Part shown: positions 49,601 through 61,400 of the stretch, in pieces | How positions within the stretch are numbered: position 1 is the stretch's first letter | Layout: each line of letters opens with the position of its first letter | Assembly (NCBI GenBank): GCA_903813345.2 | Contig: CAIIXF020000003.1 | Location: 30,583,248-30,647,247 of the forward strand | Direction of reading: 5' to 3' | DNA: 64,000 bases | From: Owenia fusiformis | Lineage: Eukaryota > Annelida > Polychaeta > Sabellida > Oweniidae | Program-made: the position numbers and the translations under genes | Notes under the pieces: model-generated | Databases searched by the model: none | Seen by the model: the letters and a program-made list of their open reading frames with translations, nothing else | Told to the model about the DNA's origin: nothing

Positions 49601-52600
49601 TGACAACCTACTAACGACGAGCTGGACGTACTCCGATCCTACTAGGGACGTTTTTACAACGAGTTGAACTGTCTGAGGACGTATTGAGAACGAGGTAGAA
49701 CTAATTGCAAACGGGTTAAACTGATTAAGAACGTATATCAACGAGTTAGCAAAAATATAGCTATCACACCAAGAAAGTTGCCACTGCGTTTTTCTAAACT
49801 GGTTTTAAACTGTGTGCGAACGGAATGAACGTAGCTATAACGTTCTACGGTCTGTTTACGAACTTCGTGGACTTTCCCGAACGGGGAATATGATTTAGAA
49901 TTTTGAATCGATTCAAAATTCGATGGCGACCATACAGTTCTGTAATCAGGTCATGATGACCTTCTAGACAAAGGAAGCGTTCTACGACGTTGCACACCGA
50001 CGTGGTGCGACCTGAACGAACTGAGAATGAGATGGACGTATTGACGACTGTTTATGAACGAAGTAGCTAATTATTTTTAACATATTTCCCAACCACAGCC
50101 AGATTGAGCCCGTTTTACGACGTTTTCGTAGGACTGGCAAGAACGGTGTGATAGGGGGTAACCAAACTAGCTTCAGTTCTTGATCAGTGGCCTGAATTAT
50201 GTTCATATATTTAATAAATACATGTACTATATACACATGAGTCTTTTATTTCTTCAACCGAGATGAATATGAGTAGACCTGAAGTAATGTAATACAATTA
50301 TTTCAAAACAATTTTCAATTGAAGGTGCATGGATTCGCATCAAATGTTTTTATGATAAAATTTGAGACTAACATAAAATGTTATTCCCCATCACACCAAA
50401 CTAGTTCTAAACGTTTCTTTCCAGTGTTATCCAAAAAGTCGTAAAACAGACTAAATATGGCTGTGGTCGTGAACTATGTCTAAAATAATGAGCTACTTCG
50501 TTCATAAACAGTCTTCAATACGTCCATCTCATTCGCAGTTCGTTCATGTCGCACCATGTCAATTATGTTCCTAGTCTAGTAGGTCATCTCGTTTGAAGTA
50601 CGTTGTCGCACGATCTAACGATATGTCGCTATCGAATTTTGAAATGGTTTAAAATTTTAAATCACCTTCCCGTCCGCATCTTAGATTTTCAAGGTATGAT
50701 GTGTTCATATTGAAAATCAAACTGGGAAACGAGTATGCCCGTCCGAGCTCATCTATAAAATTCGTAAATAGACCGTAGTTAGAAAATTGCAGCGACGTTC
50801 ATCCCGTTCGCACACAGTTTAAAACCAGTTCGGCAACGTTTTAAAGAACGCAGTGGCAACTAGTTTGGTGTGAAACCTATATTTTTGCTAACTCGTTCAA
50901 AAGGAGTCTTTAATATGTCCTTAATCAGTTATAACCCGTTTCTGCGTTTGCAATTAGTTTTATCTCGTTCTTAATTCGTCCTCAGACAATTGGACTCGTT
51001 TTAAAAACATCCATACTAGGATTGAAGTACTACAGCTCCGTTCGTAGAACGTATAACTCGTCTTCAGTAAGTTATCACACGTTTTAATTGCGGAAGGTGA
51101 CGTCCACCAGAAATTTTTTAGCATGCTCTAAGTTCTTGAGAACCTACCCGTTCGTGTACGTTCATGAAGTTTATAAATAGCCCGACTTCTAAATACATCC
51201 CATCCGTTTGTACACCGTTTACGCCACTTTTCGAGTACGCAGTGAAAACTATTTTGGTGTGATATGAAAGTTGGTTATGTAACCCTGCTATCACACCAAA
51301 CTAGCCCTACTGGGGACGTTTTTACAAAGAGTTGAACTGTCTGAGGACGTATTGAGAACAAGGTATAACTAATTGCAAACGGGTTGAAACTGATTAAAAA
51401 CGTATTAAAGACTGTTTATGAACGAGTTAGCAAAAATATAGCTATCACACCATTTAGTTGGCACTGCGTTCTTTAAAATGTTGCCGAATTTAAACTGCGT
51501 GCGAACGGAATGAACGTAGCTGCAACTTTCTAATGTCTAGTTACGAACTTCATGAGCCTACTCGGACGAGAAGGTGATTTTAGAATTTTGAATCGTTTCA
51601 AAATTCGTAGTTGGCGACCATACCGTTCTGTTATAAAATCGTGTGACAACGTACTTCAAACGAGATGACCTGCTAGACTAGGAACGTAATTGCCGTACTT
51701 CGATCCTACTAGAGACACGTTATACGACGTTGTGCCAATAGGATATCAACTGCAGTACGTCTGCACACCAAAGCGGTGCGACCTGAGTGAACTGCGAATG
51801 AGATGGACGTATTGAAGACTGTCTATGAACGAAGAAGCTAATTATTTTAGACATATTTCCCAACTACAGCCAGATTTAGCCCGTTTTATGACTTTTTCGT
51901 AGGACGAGAAAGAACGGTTGAGAACTAGTTTGGTGTGATAGAGGGGTTAGTCTCAGGATAAAACTCTGAGAAAGAATATTTTGAATAAATAATAACAATC
52001 AACCAAAGTGATATGCAATACAACCATCTAGATAACTGTATATGATCCATTCTGATACTCATAGCATCTTTCTGTTTCACCTGGAACATGCATGTCAGGG
52101 CTGAGAAGATTTAAGATGTCATGGTTTACCATGATGTATATGATCGCGAATTTTCTGTTTTACCAGCGAGACGATGTCTCGCCATACGCCGCAATGCGCC
52201 AAGGGGCTTGCTTTGACGAAGACTGTATCAAGTCGGGATCTATGTGTGACAAGTTGAGAAATCGGGTCAACAATCAAAACGACGAGGTTCAACATAAAGA
52301 GCTGCCTGTTCCACAGAAGGCCGAGGAAAAGCAACAAGGCAATGAAGCAGATGGGCAAGATAAAACCCAAAAGGAAGGACAGGCGGCACCTAATACACCT
52401 AATGAGGCGAAACAAGAGGAAGGATCAAAGGAACGGGTGAATGTAGGTCCTGGAGAAGGGCCAGTACGCCCAGCTGCACCAGAGGGCGCTGGGGACAGCG
52501 TTCAACAAGATGGCGTACAACAGGCAGACCAGGCCCAAGGTAGTTCAGATGTTTTATTTATTTGATTACACGTCATCATGTCATATGCCGGTCAAATACT

Positions 52601-54658
52601 TATAAATATATAATAAATAAATAAATACTTATACAAGTATAGTACTATATAGTGATGAGAATCATGTTTAACTGTTTCTTATATTTCACCGTTCATACGT
52701 TCATGACACCTGATTAAGTCTCATTCAGCGTAGCCTCAAGCGTGGCCTTGCTTCAAGACCCTGGACCCTCCCCCATCCTTACCTACATTTAAAACAGGCA
52801 TGACTTGTAACCAATATCGCTGAAAGTACAAAACCCAGAGAATCAAATTCAAGTTTTTTAAATTAAAGTAAAATATTCAAAAATCTACATCGCCAAGTGA
52901 CGTTTTAGTTCCACAAATTTTACCTCTCTGGCCGAAAATCTTAAAAATCCAATATTACGGCGATAATACGCAATGCACGTGACAATATCATTACATTTAA
53001 CATTGTCATCTTCCTACAGAACTTAAATGTCTAATGATTATTGATGTAATTGTAAAGACGGTGGCTCATTAAATAACAGTTAAGGACATTCATACACCCC
53101 CCCCCCCTTCATAAGTTAGCAACCAGATGCTTTAATTGGATAGCTTATCAATACCTGTCAACGTTTGGATCTTGATTTTGAAGTGTACATGTGACAAAAT
53201 GATGATTTTGTTTATATCGCCTTACATAAACTATTCTGATGCTCAGACCATCATCATTGCCTTGCGAAGAAAGAAATGTACTCATAGAAGGCTGTGATCT
53301 CTCATAATGAATGTAAACAGGTTTCGATTCAGGTGATTCAAGGGGGACTCCCAGTTGCTAAATCTATGTCGGGGAGTGTATTCAACATATAGCAATTTTT
53401 AAGTATATGTGAAATGTGACAGTGGTGATCCTTATCAAGTTCACTTGATACATCCCACCGCATGCAGTACACAGGTCTTTCTGCAAAATAATTTCAATAC
53501 TAAACAGATCCATCAGATACTTCTGGCTTGACACAACAATGTAAATGAGTAAAATAACATTTCTCATACTTTTGTATGATGCTGAATATGTAAATGTGCT
53601 ATGTTAGCATTACATTCATATTACAGTGTATTACATGATATGGTAGGTACATAATCAAAGAATTGGAAAAGAGCAGTAGTTCTGCCTTTGTAAGTTGTAC
53701 AGTAAAACCTGTCTAAGTGGAACAGATGTGGTACTTCTAAAAAGTGTTCCACTTGGAAGGTGTTCCACTTATAGAGGTTCATGTATCTTGGGACTCTGAA
53801 GTGTTCCACCAAAAGACAGTTGTTCCACTTCAGGGGGTGTTCAACTTTACAGGTTTCACTGTATATATGTAAATTTATGGATTTAGTGTTGCACGCACAA
53901 CTCAGTATTCCCTGGATTGGGTGGGTTAATAACAAGTATAAAAGCTAGCTATGCACAAAATTAAGAACAAAGGACGATTCTCGGTTTGGAGAACGAAGTT
54001 CATCAATCTAAATGAGCATTATCCCTGCTTCGGACAAATTTGATTTTTTCACATAATATAGATTTGAATGTCTACTTTTGAACAGTCATAATTTAATTTG
54101 GGTAATATTTCTAGATTTTTCGCGAAAAAATATTAGCACAGTACACTGATGAACTTTTTTCCCCAAATCGAGACTTGTATTTTATTGAATCGGTCAAATT
54201 GAACGTTATCCCTGCTTCAGACCAGTTTGTAAATTTTACATCTTGTAGATTTAAATGTCCTCTTTTGAATATTCATAGTTTAATTTGGGTAATATTTCTA
54301 TATTTTTCATTAAAAAATTATTAGCCCAGGAGACTGTTCTCCAAACCGAGAATCGTCCTTTAGCGCTTTTCATGATGTTTAATAAGTTATGTATTTTTCT
54401 ATGTTCGTAGTAGATAACAAAGCAGCTGAAAAAGCAGCACAAGATGCCAGAGCTGCCAGAAAAGCAGCACGCCTTGCTAAGAAAGCTGCCACTGCCAAGA
54501 AGAAAGCTGCCAAGAAACTGAGAAAGGCAAAGGCAAAAGCAGCAAAAAAAGCTGCAAAGAAACTAGCTAAAAAACAAGCAGCAGCGGCAAGAAAAGCCTC
54601 CAGGAAATCCAAAAAAGCTGCACGAAAAGCCGAAAGGAGAGCTGCCAAGAAAGCATAA
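46618..54658 (+). CDS. Secreted 8-Cys, Gln/Glu-rich, Lys/Ala-tail protein C
   Basis: Four exons: 46618-46657, 48476-48585, 52167-52539, 54411-54658; 256 residues. Signal peptide MKIILFLIVAVFSG is split by a phase-1 intron, as in A and B. Cysteine domain: RRCEGRRLC, ALCCGC, then after a phase-0 intron GACFDEDCIKSGSMC. Exon 3 continues into a Gln/Glu/Pro/Gly-rich hydrophilic middle (AEEKQQGNEADGQDKTQKEG and on). The last exon (phase 1) is an 82-residue tail of almost only Lys, Ala and Arg, for example RKAARLAKKAATAKKKAAKK, with likely helix. No break is seen. Introns are filled with a minisatellite, a four-unit TIR array and a MITE. The function is unknown; a secreted structural or polyanion-binding protein is inferred. 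Confidence 0.83.
46736..48005. repeat. 1.3-kb minisatellite in gene C intron 1
   Basis: Units of about 27 bp, tatcatgaggtaatgaaata plus catgtat, alternate with a variant catcataagttaataaagta plus ggtat. Blocks of several units are themselves duplicated (46711-46932 resembles 47011-47313). Minus-strand ORFs here are repeat translations. Confidence 0.95.
48599..51949. mobile_element. Array of four TIR elements in gene C intron 2
   Basis: Elements at about 48599-49400, 49399-50160, 50382-51275 (inverted) and 51280-51949. Each begins like taaccctactatcacaccaa and ends like ttggtgtgataggggggtaa. Elements 1 and 2 abut, sharing a few bases. The insides are rich in gaacg/cgttc words (acgttctacaa, gaacgtactt, gagttagcaaaaatatagct), and also contain internal copies of the TIR word tatcacacca. 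No transposase frame. Element 1 begins 13 bp after the exon 2 donor. Confidence 0.85.
53700..53861. mobile_element. 162-bp MITE (CAGTAAAACCTGT ends), gene C intron 3
   Basis: Left cagtaaaacctgtctaagtg, right complement cagtgaaacctgtaaagttg, TA on both sides. The interior is built of tandem variants of gtgttccactt. Related remnants occur near 5215, 6931, 7972 and 62838. Confidence 0.8.
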
Positions 54659-55316
54659 GATACAGTTGGTTAAGAATATAACATATCAGTTAAACACAAA
54701 TAACATACAACAGTGAAGCTGTACCAGACTGAATTTTCATTCATTTAGAAGAATGAAGTACAACCAGAAACCTTTCTTGTTTTCTTTATTAGTTTTCTTT
54801 TATTTATCTGTTGTGAAATATAAAATGGCTTTACTGTGTTCTGATTGGCCAGCATATGATATTTCATGCCCAACAATTTGAAGCATTATACGATTCACTC
54901 TTCTCTGTTGCCTTATTCTGACTGATTGAACTTTCAGGCTATTTAAAAGAGATACACACTCCTTAATATATGGCTCACAACTGATACTGCATGTGGAGTG
55001 GAAATCTAGTGATATAATATGTGATATACATGAAATAACCTAAGCCAAGAATGAGTTGAGTTGAGCTTGGGAGGAAGTTTGACTCAATTACTAAAAGTTT
55101 GCCACTTTTATGAAGAGCACGGCTTTTTAATTTTAATTTATTTTAACAAAGTGAATAAAATCCATATTTGTCAATTCATACAATTAATAGAAACAATTGT
55201 TAAATGTTATTTTCATAATTTAAGTATGTTGTACAACCTTTATAAACTTCAGGAGCCTATTCTACAGCCTGAAGAACCTGATGTCAGGTTTAATATCAAG
55301 TTTGATGTCATGTTTG
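54659..55316 (+). other. Gene C 3' untranslated region
   Basis: Non-coding; no recognisable domain in the 86-codon ORF at 55061-55321. Confidence 0.45.
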
Positions 55317-55322
55317 AATAAA
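55317..55322 (+). terminator. Gene C poly(A) signal
   Basis: AATAAA about 660 bp after the stop of C. Minus-strand AATAAA copies at 55359-55354 and 55368-55363 face it and may end the RELCH transcript. Confidence 0.5.
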
Positions 55323-55353
55323 GACATAAACAGTTATTTATACAATTGACATT

Positions 55354-58300
55354 TTTATTTCATTTATTTGCTGAATGTTTGACATATTATAATAATATTC
55401 TAAACATAAATAAATAATAATAGTATGGCTTTGTTTAACTGATATACATCATAAGTTGTGTACAATGATTAATAAGGAATTAAAACACATTTTTACATGA
55501 AAAATAATCAATATTTGTAACTCAAATGCCTCATGTAAATGATCTAGTACGCGTAATATGATAATTTTATATAAAATTTAAACATTGAATGGGTGTCTAC
55601 TTCCTATAAACTAAATAATTTGGAATGTGTAGAAGCAAGGACATTAATTGAACATTTGTTGGAGGGGGGGGGGGGGAGATTTCACAATTTCACAGTTTAA
55701 TATAAAGCCTTTTGTCTTTTTAAGCTTCTTTAAAATTTATTTTGATAGGGTTTTTGTGAAGTTAATGAGCAAAACTTATAGACCTTAAAACATGAGATAC
55801 CATTAACAATACAGAGAACTGTGATTCTTGGCCTTTCTTATCATAAATATTTGGGCATCTTTCAACTTCAGTTGAACATTTTTTTGATAGGTAACCCTAC
55901 TCCATATAATTGTCCAATTATTAAAAAGCAGTACATTACATAATGTTTACATACAAATAGCAGTATAAGCCTTTGAGCATTTGAACAAATATTTCATTAG
56001 ATCTCTTTTAATTTCAATTGTCATTTATCATTTATTTATCATATGCTGTGGTAACACTTGCTCCAATCTTCAACACCGGCGACTGGTCAATGAATATTTT
56101 GTTAAAAACTGAATGCAATTTTGAATAAAATATTTATTGGCTGGGTGCCGGCACTGAAGACCGGAGCAAATGTGACCAGGGCATTACAAGCTAAGCTAAA
56201 CTAAGGGCCTGGTTCAAAATATCAAAGTGTCCCTTTGAAGTTTAATTACACTTCTTTAGGAGAAAAGCCTACTTTCAATTAGTTTTACTTCTCTTTAATT
56301 TCTTTGCAAAAACACATTGATGCATTTGACCAGGCCACTAACATGGGGTATGATGATAGAACTATTCACAAAATTTTGATTCTTAAATCAATTGTTGTAA
56401 CCATGGAAACAATGACATCACAATAATAGAACAATAGACTTAGGAATTGTTAACTTTACAAAAGCTTCTGGCGATACCCCCTTGCAATAAACTATATTCT
56501 AAATAAATATGTACATATTGCACTACATAAACCTGAACACTCTTACAACAACACAAACATATTTATTAAGGTGGGACAAAAACAATGAATTTTTGGAATA
56601 ACATTGACATAAACAGGTCCTACCTTAGTTAAAATACATAAATTCAAATCTTTTTAACTCAATTTGTAAAATTTGAATGTTAAAAATTAATCAGATGTAA
56701 AAAGCAGAGATCACAATATAACAATCTCATATCAGTTATCTCCATATACACATCATTAGAGTACAAAGTAAATATCAAATTGATATCATTTTCTAAACAA
56801 TTTTGATTTTATACTGTTCAATGTTTATTCCATAGTTGATCTTATGTTTTCAAAGAAACTATATGGACTAATTTTTATATATTTCACCTCATTATATATT
56901 TCACCTCATTTTGTATGATTTATCTCATTGCTAATAAGCCTCCAGGACAATGGTACCATTTTACAAGAGGAAGTTGTTGTTTTCACTCTCTTTTATTTCA
57001 GGTACATTCAATACAGAACTTTATATTTTGTACTGTTTAGATTTAGTTAAGCTCTATCAAATGGGTGGTCTCTTTGATCCTTAATTACCACAAAATTATT
57101 TTTAATTTATAAGACTTGTTATTTGCAACTGGCACCATTATACAAGTCAAATATAAACACCATAATGCGACTAAATGACTGAAATCTATTGTCTTACATA
57201 TTTCGTAAAGCTTTCATATTTACAGCAATATGAAGACATTATCCAATACTATAGATGGAGTGACTTACATGTACTGTACATAACATAATGAATTACATTT
57301 TGTATAGAAACTGACCCTTTAAGGGAAAATACAAAATGTGATAAAATTATCACAATCGTAGAACAAACAAATCATGCGTGATATGTAAATGAAGATATGC
57401 AAACTTGACACATTATATGCCGATACACAAATAACCAATTTTTCTTAGTATAACAACATCAAGAAACAAATACACCCAGGACGGTTATATAAATACAAAT
57501 TATAAATATATTTATAATAAATATAAATTATAATTCGAAGGATGGCATTTTAATCTTATTAAATCATTACAAAGTGATTAAAATATTATGCAATACGATC
57601 TTATACGAAAATAGTATACCTTATTTACCAAATACATGTGGCAGTGAATAATTGTACAGGGTGTCCATGAAGTCTCTACAGTTACAACTCAAAGTCTGTG
57701 TAAAGTGGAAAGAGACTTTATGGACACCCTGTATATTCAAAAAACAATACTGAAATAGAACTGCATTTTTAAAGCTTGGCAGGAACACAGTAGTGATTTA
57801 AAACACATTGTTGTCATTGACATTTTCCATAAATATTACACAATTTCTATGCTTATCAGGGTTTTGATTTTAATTTGTCATTTGTGTCATCGCTTCACAT
57901 TTGGTTGCTAGACTCATAAATTTTAATATTTTTTCACACTTTCACAAAAAAGTTGAAAAATTGTCGTTCCAACATTTAATCAAATCATAATGATTTTGAA
58001 CTTTGTATTCTACTATCTACATACAAATGTGAAAAATGCTACAAGTTGATAATAATAATTATAAACATGTTAATAACATTTGCATTTGATTATTCAACAT
58101 TATTCCATGTATAAATCTTCTCAGACCACAGTATGTTAAAGGATCATCTTATTCATATACAAATGACCCAAAGTGATCACATAAGTGAATAATAATTATT
58201 CAACACTAAATTGAGAAAGGCATAATAAATCTGATTTCAATTCATTTCAGCTTTTGTTTGATCATTCACCTTTTTCATCATCATGTAAGGGTGATATAAT

Positions 58301-58440
58301 GAAAACGGCATTTGCATGTGAAGCTCTTACACCAAAAAAGTAAATTGATTTCAAAGTAATCTGATGTTAGGAAAACCCAGGCCCTTGAATGATTTGATTT
58401 TATTGGGTTGCTATGGTAAACAATTGTTGCTATGGTAACA
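55354..58440 (-). other. RELCH 3' untranslated region (inferred) with poly(A) signals
   Basis: Three kilobases without a gene, AT-rich, downstream of the RELCH stop on the minus strand. Minus-strand AATAAA at 55359-55354 and 55368-55363. Contains a poly-G run (55664-55677) and the 75-bp MITE at 57657-57731. An earlier poly(A) site is possible. Confidence 0.4.
57657..57731. mobile_element. 75-bp mariner-like MITE
   Basis: Left cagggtgtccatgaagtctc, right complement cagggtgtccataaagtctc, flanked by TA on both sides. Nearly the whole element is terminal repeat, so an RNA copy would form a short hairpin. Confidence 0.85.
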
Positions 58441-61400
58441 CTATGGTTTATCCTTCTTCCTGAACATGCCAGTGACTGTAGATTTACCAGGTATGGAGAA
58501 GTCTTTGAATTTGCTGTACATACGGGAACCAACATTACCATGTTCTCCTGAACCATGGAGACTGCCACCATCAGAATCAGATCTGGAAAAGAAAGAGATA
58601 AGAATAGAAAAATTGAATCTGACTATCAATAGATAAAATATTGAACTAATTAAAATCTTGAAAAAATAGTTACACTGCAGAATGGGCAACAGCTTAATTG
58701 TAACTAATGCCATCTATGCAAGTCACTAAGAGCTTTGTAAAGTTAACTAAGAACTGGTTTAAAATGTACATTGCCTTAAATAAGTTTGATAGATTTTAAC
58801 TAATTATATGCACCATTCAAAGATTTGTGTCCAAGACCATCTAACAAAAATCTCAAATGGTGCTTTAGATCATTGGAGAGAAGGCAATATGGCAGGTATG
58901 GATTAGACTCTAATTATTTACATATGCATAACCTGAAGTAACAAGACTTTATGAAGTTTTGATAGTGTATCATATTTGAAGCACCTTTGTGTATGGAGTA
59001 TTTTGATGAGCATTTTAAAAAACTCCTATCTTTTTCTCAAAATGGCCTACTTGGAGCAAAGTTCTATAACATGTATAATTTTGAAATTGTATGTTGGATG
59101 TACCTTTGGCCCTAAAGGGCATCAGTACAAATAAAATCCTATTATATACAGTTACTTGTATTGCACTCTGAACAACTTTTACAGACTGGTCATTTGTCTT
59201 TTGTGTATAAACCTAAAGTTCTTGTCTATATCTGAGGTTTAAAAGCATCTGGATTGTGTGTATGGTCTAAATATGTCTTATCATATGTCAAGTGTCGTAT
59301 GTAAAGTGTGACCAAGTCAAGTCCCTAAAGGCACCCTTATATACTCAGGCCCGTAGCCAGGGGGGTTCGATGGGTTCGAGCGAACACCCCTGGCCAAAAT
59401 TTCTTTCAAAATCATGCAGTTTTCAGCATTCTGAGCACTTTTTAAGTGATTTTGGCCATTTTTGGACCAAAATTGTCACAAGTGAACCCCCCTGGAATTT
59501 TCCAAAAAGTGACCCCCCCCCTTGGTAAATCCTGGCTACGGGCCAGATGTGGGAATGTGTAGTGGACTGAGGGTTACAAGGGCCTGTATCTAGACTAGTG
59601 ATCAAGCTAGGGAACGTCTTTTTAAGGAATGTGCAGATTGGTTTGTATACAGGATTCGAACATGACTGTCTGTATTCAAGCCTTCTAAAAGCTGTAAACA
59701 AAGTCAATTTACACCTGGTATGTATTCGTGGACACAGCACCTGGTAATATGAGTAATATGTGACGTCATAACAGCAGGTCGTAGTTATTGGCAGGCAATC
59801 ATGAATATTCAAAAAATTTTGGAGAGTTTTCATGTTCAAATGTTCATCGACAAGACTTTGTTGTATTGTGCAGAAAGCTAAATATAGCATAATTATGAAT
59901 TGGGGTAATAGATGGGTAATTGTGGTGATGCTGCGGCTTAAGGTTGTTATAAATGGACACCCACACTTGTCTCTTTGGTTTTCCCATAGTAGGTGTTGGG
60001 GGAGCATTTTTATGGCTCCCTGATCTCTCACGACCCCTACATGCAAAAACAACAAAATTGATAATAATCATATTAAACGAACATGCACTACTGTATTGAA
60101 ACCCCAAACCTTTATTTTTCCAAAAAGAGTATGAATTGACCAGACCTTGTTTAAAAATGTTACTGGCTCATATGAATGCAAAACTGACATCATTAGTACT
60201 GTTGCTTCAGGCTTCCCACACAAAAAGGAAAATATAACATGAATATTTAAGTAAAATAAAATGAAGTGTAATGTACTTACGTTGCTTGTCGTGATGCTTC
60301 AACTTTGGCTTCAAATTCTTTAATCATAGATGATATGATTGGTTCATGTTCTGGGGCAACTTGCTGCATATCCTGCAGCAGATAAAGTAATCCCGGGATC
60401 ATGGTCACCTGGATCAGCTGATCACTGATAACTGGTATGTTGTCAAGGAAACAAACAACCATACATTACTGGTTGGAAATGATTATTGCTTATATTTACA
60501 TTGAAAGATGTCACCCGTGTTTTCGATCAATGTTCAGTGTTGCAACAAACTCAAAAAATAACATCATGATAAGCCAATGCAAAAGCTCAACTCAACTGAT
60601 GCGTATCTTCTTGTCTCATCACTTTTATTATCCCAAATTAATGTCTACATGGGTAACTTTAAATGATAATGGTGAGGGTTATTTATGGAAATATCATTTA
60701 TTAATCCACAATATACTAAGAGCATGCAGTTAACTATCTTATACCCCAGCGATCTCATAAATCTATTGGGAGAAGCATAACTGTCAAAGTTAATTAGGCA
60801 TGCCCTGTTATCAAACAAGCTATTAGAAAATGAATATTTTGAAGCCATACCAAGTTGACCTTTACCTCTATTAGATCAATCAGGTTGATTGATGATATAC
60901 AATGTAGTGGACTGCTCCTTTAAGATTTCATTACTGTTTCATCTCAAATATTTATTTTATTTGATTATCAGAACAATCTCATATTGATAGTTCATGTGTA
61001 TGAAAAACAGATGAATGAAAAGTAGGTTTGGAAATCTTTGGGCATATTTTTGTATGAGTATGGTCTACGGTGCAAGTGGATATGATACAGTTGCATAATA
61101 TGTATTTGTTTTACACAGTGGTATTTAGCACATATAACCACAATCGAGCTTATTTTTAGGATAAATATTTGCTCAGTCAAAAAAGCATGTACAAAAATGC
61201 AGCCTTTACCACCAGTTCTAAAAGGTCAGAATACTTTTGTTAAGTGCCAAATTACAAGATTTTTATGTCACCACTATGATAAGTGGTGACATACATGACA
61301 TATTATCTTCAACTAAAAGTCTTTTATATATATATATTTTTATGGATGGTGTTTGGTGTTCAGTGGTAGGTGGTTGGCCTTCAGCATCTGTAAATATTTT

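Noticed and set aside
54379-54648. Minus-strand Ala/Phe-rich ORF
   Set aside because: Antisense shadow of the Lys/Ala tail of gene C.
59423-60055. 210-codon minus-strand ORF
   Set aside because: Crosses a MITE and a RELCH intron, has no domain, and its sequence is repeat-derived.
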